Notes: generated by a model from the letters alone, not told the origin. DNA of 64,000 nt from Opitutia bacterium (GCA_016187925.1 JACPIS010000001.1:186001-250000); one strand, 5' to 3'; shown: positions 7,303 through 15,841, numbered from the stretch's first letter. Program-made: numbers and translations.

Positions 7303-9120
7303 ATGGAAGCCAACGACGCCGTCCGCGAGACACTGGCCGATGCGCAGGCGATGGGCGCGAAGATGATGCGCCTGCGCCTGCCGTTCTTGGGCGAGCTGCG
7401 GCATTACACCGCGGCGAAGTTCCGCGCGGACCTGGTCGCGGGCGCGACGCTCACGCTGGTCTCCATTCCGCAGGCGGTCGGCTTTGCGCTGATCCTGAAC
7501 CTGCCGCCGCAGCACGTGATCGTGTCGGTCATCATCGGCGGATTCGTCGGCGCGCTGTTCTTCAGTTCGCATCACCACGTCTTCGGGCCGACGAGTTCGA
7601 TCAGCCTGATCACGGCGAGCACGATCGGGGCATACGCGGCCTTGGACATTCCGCTGCTGCAGCTGGCCATTCTTCTCGCGTTTCTAATCGGTGCGCTGCA
7701 ACTCGCGGCCGGGGTGCTGAACTTCGGCGAGGTCACCAAATTCATCTCCCGGTCGGTCGTGGTCGCATACAGCACGGGCATCGGCCTGCTGCTCATCGCG
7801 AGCCAGCTGCACAACCTGCTCGGGTTCGACGTGGCGACCGGGCAGTCGTTCGGCCACAACATCTGGCAGGCGGTCGTGTTTCTGTTCGAACGCGAGGTGT
7901 CGCTCTGGGCCTTGGGAGCCGGCGTGCTGACGCTGGGCATTTTCGAAGTGGTGCGCCGGATGAGGCCCAATTGGCCCGAGGCGCTCATCGGCCTCGCGGT
8001 CATGGGCGTGGCCGCCAAGGTGCTCACGGTGTTTTATCCCGGCATCCCGCTGCAGCTCGTGCGCGACGAAGGCGCGCTCGGGGCCGTGCTGCCCATGTGG
8101 TCGGGGTTCCATTGGAGCAGCACGACGTTTGAAACATTCCAAGGTCTGTTCAAAACCGCGGTAGCCATCGCGATCCTCGGCATGCTGGAAGCGGCCGCCA
8201 TCACCAAATCCCTCGCGGCGAAGAGCGGCCAGAAGATCGAGCCGAACCAGGAGCTCGTCGGCATGGGCGCGGCGAACATCGCCTGCGGCCTCTTCGGCGG
8301 TGTGCCGGGTTCATCGTCGTTTGCGCGCTCGGCGGTGAATTTCCAAAGCGGCGCGGCGTCGCAGCTCTCGTCGATGCTGAGCAGCGTCGTCGTGCTGGGC
8401 GTGCTGCTGTTCGTCACGCCGATCTTCAATTTCATCCCGGTGGCGGCGCTCGCGGCGCACCTCATCCGCGTCGGCCTGAAGATGATCAACTGGCACCAGA
8501 TCCGCGTGTGCTCGCGGTCGACGCGGTCGGATGCCGCGGTGTTCGCCATCACGCTCGTGGCGGCGCTGTTCCTCAAGCTCGATACGGCGATCTACGTCGG
8601 CATCGGCGTGGCGCTGGCGTTCTTCCTGCAGAAGACCAGCACGCCGCTGCTCGTCGAATACACCTTCAACGCGAGCGGCAACCTGACCGAGCTCACGCGG
8701 CCCGAGGAGCGCGCGCATCCCTACATCTCCATCATCCACGTCGAGGGCGACCTCTACTTCGGCGCCGCGGATCTGTTCCAGGAACAGGTCCGCCGGCAGG
8801 CGGAGGATCAGAACATCAAGGTGTTCATCCTGCGCATGAAGAACGCCCGCCATCTCGACGCCTCCACGGTCATGGCCATCGAGAACCTGCACGACTATCT
8901 CAAGCAGACCGGCCGCCACCTGCTCATCTCGGGCGTCAGCGACGAGGTCGAGAGCGTCTTGAAAAACAGCGGACTGGCGCAAGTGCTGGGAGAGGGGAAT
9001 ATCTTTCCGGCCGAGGCGAATCCCACGGTCGCCACCAAGCGCGCGCTGGAGCGCGCCACGCAGCTGCTCGACACCCGCGACGCCGAAGTGCGGATTTTCT
9101 ACGACCGGCCGCAGAAGTGA
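7303..9120 (+). CDS. SulP family anion transporter with STAS domain
   Basis: 605-residue inner-membrane transporter of the SLC26/SulP family (sulfate, bicarbonate or other anions). Many hydrophobic segments cover about 35-430, beginning with the family region VAGATLTLVSIPQAVGFALIL; the C-terminal part (about 455-590) is a cytoplasmic STAS domain with ISIIHVEGDLYFGAADLF and RMKNARHLDASTVMAIE. The ATG at 7303 is 16 bases after parB, so it may be co-transcribed. Substrate cannot be told from sequence. Two hairpins directly follow the stop. Confidence 0.93.
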   Translation: MEANDAVRETLADAQAMGAKMMRLRLPFLGELRHYTAAKFRADLVAGATLTLVSIPQAVGFALILNLPPQHVIVSVIIGGFVGALFFSSHHHVFGPTSSISLITASTIGAYAALDIPLLQLAILLAFLIGALQLAAGVLNFGEVTKFISRSVVVAYSTGIGLLLIASQLHNLLGFDVATGQSFGHNIWQAVVFLFEREVSLWALGAGVLTLGIFEVVRRMRPNWPEALIGLAVMGVAAKVLTVFYPGIPLQLVRDEGALGAVLPMWSGFHWSSTTFETFQGLFKTAVAIAILGMLEAAAITKSLAAKSGQKIEPNQELVGMGAANIACGLFGGVPGSSSFARSAVNFQSGAASQLSSMLSSVVVLGVLLFVTPIFNFIPVAALAAHLIRVGLKMINWHQIRVCSRSTRSDAAVFAITLVAALFLKLDTAIYVGIGVALAFFLQKTSTPLLVEYTFNASGNLTELTRPEERAHPYISIIHVEGDLYFGAADLFQEQVRRQAEDQNIKVFILRMKNARHLDASTVMAIENLHDYLKQTGRHLLISGVSDEVESVLKNSGLAQVLGEGNIFPAEANPTVATKRALERATQLLDTRDAEVRIFYDRPQK

Positions 9121-9123
9121 GGA

Positions 9124-9163
9124 CCCTCGGGGGCAAGCCCCGAGGCGTTGGATCAAACCAACG
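9124..9163 (+). terminator. two tandem hairpins after the SulP gene
   Basis: CCTCGGGG-GCAAG-CCCCGAGG at 9125-9145 is followed by CGTTGG-ATCAAA-CCAACG at 9146-9163. There is no immediate T-run, but the position 4 bases after the stop suggests transcription termination or mRNA 3'-end protection. Confidence 0.5.
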
Positions 9164-9194
9164 CTCTCTCAACTTGCCCCTCGTTTTCATATTT

Positions 9195-9271
9195 GTAGGA
9201 GCCTGCTTGCAGGCGACTCACCGCACGATCCGTCGGCGTGCGTTCCCCATCGCCTGCCAGCAGGCTCCTAC
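9195..9271. repeat. GTAGGAGCCTGC palindromic repeat, copy 2
   Basis: GTAGGAGCCTGCTTGCAGGCG at 9195-9215 and CGCCTGCCAGCAGGCTCCTAC ending at 9271 are inverse. The same ends and inner CGCCTGC motif as 435-490, with a longer centre. Confidence 0.88.
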
Positions 9272-9317
9272 AACGTGACCAAGGCGGAGCGGGTTCCGGG
9301 GTAACGGACCCACGGTG

Positions 9318-9346
9318 AATGAAAAGGCACCGTGCGGCGGTGCCTT
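9318..9346 (-). terminator. rho-independent terminator
   Basis: Read on the minus strand: AAGGCACC, 7-base loop, GGTGCCTT followed by TTC. It lies just past the stop of the minus-strand gene ending at 9371. Confidence 0.7.
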
Positions 9347-9370
9347 GAACGCTCGCGCTGTCCGGAGCGC

Positions 9371-9928
9371 CTACTTGGTCGGGGCGGCCGGAGTCGGCAG
9401 CAGATTGTCCTTGGCGAGGCGTTTGTAGAGATCGCGCAGTGCGCCGTCCGCGGCGTTTTCCAGCGCGTCGGCCTGCTCGTAGGCCCGGTGAATGGTCCAG
9501 CGGCCGCTGGATTGCGGCCAGAAGATCGCACTGTTGCTCGTCAGGCCGAGGCTGTGCTCGCCCTTGGCGTCCGCGAGCGTGGTGGAGAAGGTGCACTGGG
9601 CGTTGCCGCTATGGGCGATGCGCCACTCGATGAGGTTGAGCGTCAGCAGCGGCACGCCTGTCACGGGCTCTTCGACGCGGGCAAGGTAGACGATGTTGCC
9701 CTTGTAGCCCTGCCGTTTGAAGGCATTGCTGAGCCGGTACGCGAAGTTCTCGGCGATGTCGTCGTCGAGAAACGGGCGCCAGCTGGGCGGCACGCTGACG
9801 GCGATCTGCAGGTCGGCCGGCTGGGCGGCGTCGGCCTTTTTGTCGGCGGCCGGCGCTGAGACGAGGAAGGCGGAACCGAAGACGGACAGAATAACCGCCG
9901 TCCGAAGAATCTGGCTGATGGCTTTCAT
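9371..9928 (-). CDS. secreted protein of unknown function
   Basis: 185 residues with a signal peptide (MKAISQILRTAVILSVFGSAFLVSAPAAD). The mature part begins DLQIAVSVPPSWRPFLDDDIAENFAYRLSN, resembling periplasmic lipoprotein-like families that bind in complexes, but I do not recognise a named domain. A central TLNLIEWRI and a C-terminal helical part rich in Ala and Leu follow. The ATG at 9928 places the hydrophobic leader at the N-terminus; the open frame upstream to 10432 overlaps secG and is not used. Divergent from secG. It has its own terminator. Confidence 0.75.
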   Translation of the reverse strand: MKAISQILRTAVILSVFGSAFLVSAPAADKKADAAQPADLQIAVSVPPSWRPFLDDDIAENFAYRLSNAFKRQGYKGNIVYLARVEEPVTGVPLLTLNLIEWRIAHSGNAQCTFSTTLADAKGEHSLGLTSNSAIFWPQSSGRWTIHRAYEQADALENAADGALRDLYKRLAKDNLLPTPAAPTK

Positions 9929-10057
9929 GTTTGGGTGGGGGAGAAAGGGGCGATCGCAGGCAAACCATAGCTCTGACCGGGCGCCGCGCAACTGGTTGCA
10001 AGCGGACCAGAACTTTGGTTGACAAACCCGGTCGGAAGACCTTGCTTCGCACCCTTT

Positions 10058-10408
10058 ATGAGCCTGCTTATCGGTATCTTCACTTTCGCCCTGATCCTCG
10101 TGTCGCTGTTCCTGGTCCTGGTCGTTCTCATGCAGAAGGCCAAGTCGGATGGCGGCGTCGCCGCGATGGGCGGCGGCATGGCCGAGTCCACCTTCGGCGC
10201 TGAGACGGGCAATGTGCTCAGCAAGGCCACGATCAACGCGGCCATCGCGTTCTTCGTCCTCAGTTTTGGTCTCTACCTCGCGCACATCTACCAGTCCAAG
10301 CACCGCGAGGGCGCCGACGCCAAGCTGCCGACGGTATCGGCCCCGGCCGTCACCAAACCGGCCGCGCAACCCGTGACCCCGCCACCGAGTGAGCCGAAGA
10401 AGCCCTGA
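10058..10408 (+). CDS. secG: protein translocase subunit SecG
   Basis: 116 residues, small SecYEG subunit. Two membrane segments: LLIGIFTFALILVSLFLVLV (about 3-22) and INAAIAFFVLSFGLYLAHIY (about 53-72), separated by the conserved QKAKSDGGVAAMGGGMAESTFG loop. A Pro/Ala-rich tail follows, longer than in E. coli. The ATG at 10058 removes an unrelated upstream extension. A hairpin with T-run follows 9 bases after the stop. Confidence 0.93.
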   Translation: MSLLIGIFTFALILVSLFLVLVVLMQKAKSDGGVAAMGGGMAESTFGAETGNVLSKATINAAIAFFVLSFGLYLAHIYQSKHREGADAKLPTVSAPAVTKPAAQPVTPPPSEPKKP

Positions 10409-10417
10409 AGACTCTCG

Positions 10418-10447
10418 AAACCCGGTGCGCAACCGGGTTTTATTTTT
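10418..10447 (+). terminator. terminator-like hairpin that contains the next gene's start codon
   Basis: AAACCCGG at 10418-10425, a 7-base loop, CCGGGTTT at 10433-10440, then TATTTTT. This is a textbook intrinsic terminator for secG, yet the most plausible start (GTG, 10425-10427) of the following gene lies at the loop edge. It may act as an attenuator. Confidence 0.75.
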
Positions 10448-11279
10448 GGTGCTGGCCGCCTGCGTGGCGCTGCCATTGGGGACGCCTGCCCAGACGCCAG
10501 CCGCACCTTTCCGGCCGGCGCCGCGTTACCTCTCCGGGCAAAAGGCCGACCAGGAGGAGGGTCGCCGGGCACTCGAGCAATTCCGCGCCGCGGGCATCGC
10601 CGGCGCCTACTGGCTGGAGTTCGAGCTCACGGTCATGCCGCGCCGCGGCGCCGAACACACGCTGCACGGCCAGCTGTACGGCCTGCGCTCGGCGGCAGGA
10701 CCGCTCACCCGGCTCGGCCTCGGGGCCGACGGACGCTGGCTCATCCGCAGCGGACCGGACGCCGCCGCGTGGGATCTCGCCGCCGGGCAGAACACCGTGC
10801 GCCCGCTCTCCGCCGCCGATTCGCTGCAACCGGTCGCCGGCACGGATCTCACGGTGTTCGACCTGCAGATGCCCTTTCTCTACTGGGACGACTTCGCCTA
10901 CGAGGGTCTGGCCAAGATCCGCGGCCGGCCGGCGCACAGCTTTGTGCTTTATCCGCCGGCGGAGCTGTCCGCGCAACGTCCCGATCTGACCGGTGTGCGG
11001 GTGGCGCTCGATGCGCAGTTCCAGGCGCTCGTGCAGGCCGAGTTGCTCGGCCCCAAGGGCGAGCCGACGAAGACCATCACGGTGCTCGACCTGAAGAAGA
11101 CCGGCGATCAATGGATCGTGAAGGCCATCGACCTGCGCAACCACCTCACGCGCGACAAGACCCGTTTCAGTGTCATCGCCGCGGCGCTCGATCTCACGCT
11201 GCCTGCCGCACTTTTCGAGCCGGAGTCCCTGCGCGAGACTCCACCGACGGTGCCGGCCGCCAGCATCCAGCGCTTCTGA
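10425..11279 (+). CDS. secreted LolA-like outer membrane lipoprotein-sorting family protein
   Basis: About 284 residues. The leader VRNRVLFLVLAACVALPLGTPAQT is a signal peptide. The mature part looks like the LolA-like / outer membrane lipoprotein-sorting fold: GRWLIRSGPDAAAWDL, a TDLTVFDLQMPFLYWDDFAYEG segment, and VLDLKKTGDQWIVKAIDLRN near the C-terminus. The start is uncertain: GTG 10389 overlaps secG, GTG 10425 gives the best leader, GTG 10449 shortens it. None has a clear ribosome site. Followed after one base by the RHH gene. Confidence 0.7.
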   Translation: MRNRVLFLVLAACVALPLGTPAQTPAAPFRPAPRYLSGQKADQEEGRRALEQFRAAGIAGAYWLEFELTVMPRRGAEHTLHGQLYGLRSAAGPLTRLGLGADGRWLIRSGPDAAAWDLAAGQNTVRPLSAADSLQPVAGTDLTVFDLQMPFLYWDDFAYEGLAKIRGRPAHSFVLYPPAELSAQRPDLTGVRVALDAQFQALVQAELLGPKGEPTKTITVLDLKKTGDQWIVKAIDLRNHLTRDKTRFSVIAAALDLTLPAALFEPESLRETPPTVPAASIQRF

Positions 11280-11280
11280 C

Positions 11281-11793
11281 ATGGCGGCGGCGATGACCAA
11301 ACCCCTGGCGATCGTGCTGGAGGTCGAGTTTCTCGACCGCCTCGCCGAGCCCGTGCGCGAAGGCCGGGCGAAGTCGGTCAGCGACATCATCCGCACGGCG
11401 CTCGAGCGTTACGATCTTTCCAATGTCATCATCGTGCGGCCGTCCCAGCTGGCCATCTCGGTGCGTTTGCCGGTCGAGGTGCGCCGCAACCTGAAGAAGG
11501 TCGCGCGCGCCAAGCACACCAGCATCGGCCAGCTCGTGCGCGCGGCGGTGGAGGCTTACCTGCCCGCGCTCGAGTCGCAGGCGTCCGGGCAACTGGAGAT
11601 GCCGATCCCGCACGTCGAGCTGCCGCCGCCGGCGGCTTCGGGGCCGGAGTCCGCTGCGGCCAAGGCCGCGGCTCGGCACAAACCTGCCGCGGCAGCGAAG
11701 AAGAAAAAGCCGGCCAAGGCGCGCCCGGCGCGCACCCGCGCGAAGGCGGCGGCAAGGAAGAGGGCTATGACGCGGAAGAGGGCGAAGGGCTGA
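11281..11793 (+). CDS. tandem ribbon-helix-helix protein with histone H1-like tail
   Basis: 170 residues. Two consecutive strand-helix-helix units resemble RHH (CopG/MetJ fold) domains: about 9-45 ([16 protein letters not shown], then [14 protein letters not shown]) and 57-96 ([15 protein letters not shown], then [14 protein letters not shown]). RHH proteins normally dimerise, so two units in one chain would make an internal dimer. Residues about 115-170 are almost only Ala, Lys, Arg and Pro ([16 protein letters not shown]), as in histone H1-like bacterial proteins. Probably a DNA-binding or nucleoid protein. The ATG at 11281 follows the previous stop by one base; a second ATG at 11293 is possible. 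Confidence 0.75.
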   Translation: MAAAMTKPLAIVLEVEFLDRLAEPVREGRAKSVSDIIRTALERYDLSNVIIVRPSQLAISVRLPVEVRRNLKKVARAKHTSIGQLVRAAVEAYLPALESQASGQLEMPIPHVELPPPAASGPESAAAKAAARHKPAAAAKKKKPAKARPARTRAKAAARKRAMTRKRAKG

Positions 11794-11833
11794 CTTGCCA
11801 TCGCCGCGCCGCGTCCTTTGTGTCGCATTTCCT

Positions 11834-13024
11834 ATGAACGCTCCGCATCCGCTCTCCACCTGGGCCCGCAATGTCTCGCCGTCACCGACGCTTGCCATCG
11901 ACGCGAAGGCCAAGGCGATGAAGGCCGCGGGCGAGGACGTGTGCGGTTTCGCCGCCGGCGAGCCGGACTTCGACACGCCGCAATTCATCAAGGACGCCGC
12001 CATCGCTGCGCTCCAGGCCGGCCAGACCAAGTATGCGCCGACGCCGGGCATCGAGCCGTTGCGGCAGGCCGTCGCCGAGCGCTACGCGGCCGAATACGGC
12101 TACAAGATCACCCCTGCGCAGGTCGTCGTGTCGCCGGGTGGCAAGTTCTCCTGTTACCTCGGCATCCTCGCCGTGTGCAGCCCGGGCGACGAAGTCATCG
12201 TGCCAGCGCCGTATTGGGTGAGCTACCCGGAGATGGTGAAACTCGCCGGCGCCACGCCGAGATTCGTGCTCTGCGACGACCGCACGGCCTTCAAGCTCAC
12301 GCCGGCCATGCTCGAAGGCGCCATCACGGCGAGGACGCGGATGCTCATCCTCTGCAGCCCGTCGAATCCCACCGGCGCGGTCTACACGCGCGCCGAGCTC
12401 GCCGCGCTGGCCGAGGTCTGCGTGAAGCACAATCTCTACGTCCTCTCCGACGAGATGTACGAGCACCTGATGTACGACGGCGGCACGCCCGTAAATTTCG
12501 CCATGCTCGGCGCCGAAGTGGAGAAGCGCACGATCACCGTCGCGGGTTTCTCCAAGACCTTTGCGATGACCGGCTGGCGGCTCGGCACGCTCGTCGCCCC
12601 GCTGCCCATCACCAAGGCCGTCGCGGAGCTGCAGAGCCAGATGTCGTCCAACGCCACGACCTTCGCGCAATTCGGTGCGCTCGCCGCGCTGAAGGAGAAG
12701 GCCAAGGCCGCCGCCGCGCTCGCGGAAATGAAGATCGCCTTCGACCGCCGCCGGCGGTTCCTGCACGCCGAGCTGAACAAGATCCCCGGCATCACCTGCC
12801 TGCTCGCGGGCGGCGCGTTTTATCTTTTCCCGAACATCTCCAGTTTCGGCCTCAAGGATGTGGATTTCTGCGCCCAGCTCCTCGAGAAGGAAAAGGTCGC
12901 CGCCGTGCCCGGCTCGTCCTTCGGCGCCGAAGGCTATCTGCGCCTCAGCTACGCGACGTCCGACGAAACCCTGCGCAAGGGCGTCGAGCGCCTCACGCGC
13001 TTCTGCGCCGGCTTGAAGAAGTAA
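11834..13024 (+). CDS. aspartate/aromatic aminotransferase, PLP-dependent class I
   Basis: 396 residues. Class I fold type I aminotransferase of the AspC-Iγ kind (as in Thermus and Bacillus). Motifs: [11 protein letters not shown] at the N-terminus, [34 protein letters not shown] with the Asp that holds the pyridine nitrogen, and [14 protein letters not shown] with the PLP lysine, then the C-terminal Arg in [10 protein letters not shown]. Likely converts oxaloacetate and glutamate to aspartate; specificity for prephenate cannot be excluded. ATG at 11834. Confidence 0.93.
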   Translation: MNAPHPLSTWARNVSPSPTLAIDAKAKAMKAAGEDVCGFAAGEPDFDTPQFIKDAAIAALQAGQTKYAPTPGIEPLRQAVAERYAAEYGYKITPAQVVVSPGGKFSCYLGILAVCSPGDEVIVPAPYWVSYPEMVKLAGATPRFVLCDDRTAFKLTPAMLEGAITARTRMLILCSPSNPTGAVYTRAELAALAEVCVKHNLYVLSDEMYEHLMYDGGTPVNFAMLGAEVEKRTITVAGFSKTFAMTGWRLGTLVAPLPITKAVAELQSQMSSNATTFAQFGALAALKEKAKAAAALAEMKIAFDRRRRFLHAELNKIPGITCLLAGGAFYLFPNISSFGLKDVDFCAQLLEKEKVAAVPGSSFGAEGYLRLSYATSDETLRKGVERLTRFCAGLKK

Positions 13025-13053
13025 GCGGGTGCCCCGGAAAGACCGGATTTAGA

Positions 13054-13065
13054 CGGTTGCAACCG
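13054..13065. promoter_or_regulatory. perfect 12-base palindrome upstream of the esterase
   Basis: CGGTTGCAACCG lies 28 bases before the ATG at 13094. It may be an operator; no second copy was noticed. Confidence 0.3.
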
Positions 13066-13093
13066 CGGCCGGGTCAGATGCGTCTTTGCCGTC

Positions 13094-13882
13094 ATGAAAC
13101 TTCTCCGCTGGCTGACCGTCCTCGTGGCTTTGGTCGCGATACTGGCGCGCGCGGCCGAACCGTTGATTCACCGCGAGTGGACCGTGGAGGGTGTGAAGCG
13201 CGAGGGCTTGTTGCATGTGCCCACCCAGGCCGCGACTGCGGCGACACCGGTGGTGTTCGTTTTTCACGGGCATGGCGGCTCGATGGAGCAGGCGGCCCGC
13301 GCCCAGCCGGTGCATGAATTGTGGCCGGAAGCAATCGTCGTGTACCTGCAGGGCCTGCCGACGCCGGGCCAGTTGACCGATCCCGCCGGACGAAAGAACG
13401 GCTGGCAGGGCGGTCCCGGCGATCAGGGCGACCGTGATCTGAAATTTTTCGATGCCGTGCTCACCGGCCTGCGCGTCGAATACAAAGTCGATGCCCAACG
13501 TATTTACTCCACCGGTCACTCCAACGGCGGCGGCTTCACCTACCTGCTGTGGGCGACGCGTCGGGAGGTGTTCGCGGCATTCGGTCCCTCGGCAGCGGTC
13601 GCCGGACGAGGCTATCCGCCGCTGGCGCCTGCTCCGGTGATCCATGTTGCCGGCGAGAAGGATCCGCTCGTGAAATTCGCCTGGCAGAAGGCGCAGGTCG
13701 AATCGCTGCGGCGCATCAATCAATGTGCCGGTCCTGGACAGCCGGCGGGCGAAAGTTGCGCGCTCTACCCCTCGAAGATTGGTGCACCGGTGATGACCTT
13801 GGTTCACTCCGGCGGGCACCGATATCCGCCGGAAGCAACGGCGGTGATCGTGAAGTTTTTCAAGGCGCACCCGCGCCCTTGA
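13094..13882 (+). CDS. secreted alpha/beta hydrolase, PHB depolymerase/feruloyl esterase-like
   Basis: 262 residues with signal peptide (MKLLRWLTVLVALVAILARAAE). PVVFVFHGHGGSMEQA is the oxyanion region; YSTGHSNGGGFTYLL carries the nucleophile Ser in GHSNGG, the motif of the LpqC/poly(3-hydroxybutyrate) depolymerase-like esterases (Esterase_phb); PVIHVAGEKDPLVKF holds the acid Asp and SGGHRYPPEA the catalytic His. Likely a periplasmic or secreted esterase acting on polyester or plant ferulate esters. It converges with the ECF42 gene 10 bases downstream. Confidence 0.88.
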   Translation: MKLLRWLTVLVALVAILARAAEPLIHREWTVEGVKREGLLHVPTQAATAATPVVFVFHGHGGSMEQAARAQPVHELWPEAIVVYLQGLPTPGQLTDPAGRKNGWQGGPGDQGDRDLKFFDAVLTGLRVEYKVDAQRIYSTGHSNGGGFTYLLWATRREVFAAFGPSAAVAGRGYPPLAPAPVIHVAGEKDPLVKFAWQKAQVESLRRINQCAGPGQPAGESCALYPSKIGAPVMTLVHSGGHRYPPEATAVIVKFFKAHPRP

Positions 13883-13891
13883 AGCGGCGGG

Positions 13892-15184
13892 TCAGGACGC
13901 GACCTCTTCCGCCTGCCCCAGCATGCGCGTGAGATAGAGCTGCTCGGGGCCGACCTGCGCCAGTTGAAGGGCGCGCCGGAAGTTTTCCGCGGCGGCCCGG
14001 TGGTCTTTCATCCGCCAGTGCAGTTCGCCCAGCACGGCGTGGAGCAGGTAATGGGATTCCAGCTTTTCGCGCTGCGGGATGGCGGAGATGGCGAGCAGCC
14101 CGGCTTCGGGACCGTGGAGATTCGCCACGGCAACGGCGCGGTTGAGCGCCACGATGGGCGAGGGCTTGAGTCGGTTGAGCCCGTCGTAATGCCGCAGGAT
14201 GCCGGCCCAGTCCGTCGAGGCATAGTCGGCCGCGGTGCAGTGGATCGCGGCGATGCCGGCTTGGAGATGGTACTCGCTGAGCTCACGGCCTTGCGCGGCG
14301 GCGCCGAGCTGCAGCAAGCCGCGCTCGATGAGGGACTGGTCCCATTTCGACCGGTCCTGATCGTTGAGGCGAAGCAGGACGCCGTTCTCATCCAGCCGGG
14401 AGGGGAAGCGGGCCGCGGTCAACAGCATGAGCGCGAGCAGGGCGTGGCTGCGCGGAGCGCGACCGGCCGGATGCTCGAGCAGCAGCGTCGTGAGCCGGAT
14501 CGCCTCCTGGCAAAGCTCTTCGCGCAGCAGACGGTCGCCCGACGAGGCTTTGTAGCCTTCGTTGAAGAGCAGGTAGAGCGCGCCGAGCACGCCGTCCAGG
14601 CGGAGCGAGAGGTCTTCGCCTTCGGGGAGGTCAAAGCCGATGCCGGCGTCGGCGATGCGCTGTTTGGTGCGCGTGAGCTGCTTTTCGATCGCCGCCTCGC
14701 TGCTGAGAAAGGCGCGGGCGATCTCACCGGTGCTGAAACCGCAGAGCACCTTCAGGGCGAGAACGACCTGCGCGTCGGGCGCGATGGCTGGGTGGCAGCA
14801 GACGAACATCAGGCGCAGCGCGTCGTCGCGGATCCCGTGCACCGCCTCCCACGCCACCGCGGGAGTGCCGAGCATCTGCTCGTGATGCGTGATGATCGAA
14901 GGCTCCTTGGCGGTGGACATGCGGCGATGGCGCAGCGCATCGCGCGCGAGATTCATCGCGACCTGGGTGATCCAGGCGGAAGGATTGGGCGGCACGCGGC
15001 CCATCGACCAGGTACGCAGGGCGCGCAGCAGTGCTTCCTGTGCCATGTCCTCGGCCAGGGACATGTTCTCGACACCGAGCAACCGGATCAGGGCGCCGTG
15101 CAGGCGTCCGGCCTCGTGCCGGAAGAAATGCTCGACCAGCCGGGCGGGCTGGTCGGCAGGTGGCAGTGGTGCGCCGGCGGCCAT
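13892..15184 (-). CDS. ECF42-type RNA polymerase sigma factor with C-terminal TPR-like domain (copy 1)
   Basis: 430 residues, much longer than a plain ECF factor. Sigma-2 region at about 20-85 (LAEDMAQEALLRALRTW, WITQVAMNLARDALRH), sigma-4 at about 125-185 (FVCCHPAIAPDAQVVLALKVLCG, then the recognition helix), then DGVLGALYLLFNEGY and a helical TPR-like extension (PSPIVALNRAVAVANLHGPE, HAVLGELHWRMKDHRAAAENF). This is the ECF42 (SigK-like, DUF6596) architecture, known to be genomically linked to DGPF proteins and to need its C-terminal extension. It follows the DGPF gene by 4 bases in one operon. No anti-sigma factor is seen. Confidence 0.9.
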   Translation of the reverse strand: MAAGAPLPPADQPARLVEHFFRHEAGRLHGALIRLLGVENMSLAEDMAQEALLRALRTWSMGRVPPNPSAWITQVAMNLARDALRHRRMSTAKEPSIITHHEQMLGTPAVAWEAVHGIRDDALRLMFVCCHPAIAPDAQVVLALKVLCGFSTGEIARAFLSSEAAIEKQLTRTKQRIADAGIGFDLPEGEDLSLRLDGVLGALYLLFNEGYKASSGDRLLREELCQEAIRLTTLLLEHPAGRAPRSHALLALMLLTAARFPSRLDENGVLLRLNDQDRSKWDQSLIERGLLQLGAAAQGRELSEYHLQAGIAAIHCTAADYASTDWAGILRHYDGLNRLKPSPIVALNRAVAVANLHGPEAGLLAISAIPQREKLESHYLLHAVLGELHWRMKDHRAAAENFRRALQLAQVGPEQLYLTRMLGQAEEVAS

Positions 15185-15188
15185 GGTT

Positions 15189-15614
15189 TCAGCAGGTCAC
15201 CACGGCCTGAGTCGCGCCGGGCTTGGTCTTGATGCCGTCCATGAAACAGTGGGGGATCATCTCGCGGACCTCGATGAACATGCCGTGTTCGAGTCCGGGG
15301 TGCCGCCGGGCGATCTCCGTCGCTTCCTCGAAGCCGGACACCATGAGTTTGACGTAGCCGGCCACCGCTTCCTTGGCCTCGGGGAAGGGGCCGTCGACAA
15401 CCCGTGAGCCGCCCGCGCCAGCAACAATGCGGGTTTTCAGCTCCAAGGGCTGGCCTTCGACGGCCTTGCCCTCGGCCATCAGGCCTTCGAACCAGGCGTT
15501 CCAACGGACGACGAGTTGCTGGCGCTGTTCAGCCGAGAGATGCTGATAAGTGTCCGGTCCGGAGTTACGAAACAGCAGCATATACGGGGCGGGGGAGGCG
15601 GGAGGATTGGCCAT
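15189..15614 (-). CDS. DGPF/YCII-related domain protein (partner of ECF42 copy 1)
   Basis: 141 residues. YMLLFRNSGPDTYQHLS at the start and the signature VVDGPFPEAKEAVAGY in the middle define the YCII-related DGPF family, which has a ferredoxin-like fold and no settled biochemical role. First gene of the operon with the ECF42 factor. The ATG at 15614 (MANPPASPAPYML) is preferred over upstream extension because a TGTCCG-N17-CGTTGA promoter lies 30-58 bases before it. Confidence 0.88.
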   Translation of the reverse strand: MANPPASPAPYMLLFRNSGPDTYQHLSAEQRQQLVVRWNAWFEGLMAEGKAVEGQPLELKTRIVAGAGGSRVVDGPFPEAKEAVAGYVKLMVSGFEEATEIARRHPGLEHGMFIEVREMIPHCFMDGIKTKPGATQAVVTC

Positions 15615-15643
15615 GGGATGCGGGAATTGAGGTGTCACTATCG

Positions 15644-15672
15644 TCAACGAACGGATGGGTGGAAAGCGGACA
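15644..15672 (-). promoter_or_regulatory. putative ECF42 promoter (class A) for DGPF-ECF42 copy 1
   Basis: On the minus strand TGTCCG (15672-15667), 17 bases ending in GTT, then CGTTGA (15649-15644). The same two blocks with the same spacing stand divergently at 15813 and again at 20179. Published ECF42 promoters, as I recall them, have TGTCGA at -35 and CGA/TC at -10, which is close. Suggests autoregulation. Confidence 0.65.
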
Positions 15673-15812
15673 GGCGCGGACGGACGGGGATCGTGTGTAC
15701 GTGTGGCGTGGCCCGGGGACACAGAGATAAGTCGGCGCCGCGAAACCGCAAGACACGGAATAACCCCAATGCCAGCCGCGCCGCACAGTGCGCCGGCAAA
15801 TATCCGGCCCCG

Positions 15813-15841
15813 TGTCCGGACCCAGGGCGGTCGTTCGTTGA
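15813..15841 (+). promoter_or_regulatory. putative ECF42 promoter (class A) for AHSA1-DoxX
   Basis: TGTCCG at 15813-15818, 17 bases ending in TCGTT, CGTTGA at 15836-15841; 45 bases before the ATG at 15887. Identical blocks and spacing to the divergent promoter at 15672-15644. Confidence 0.65.
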
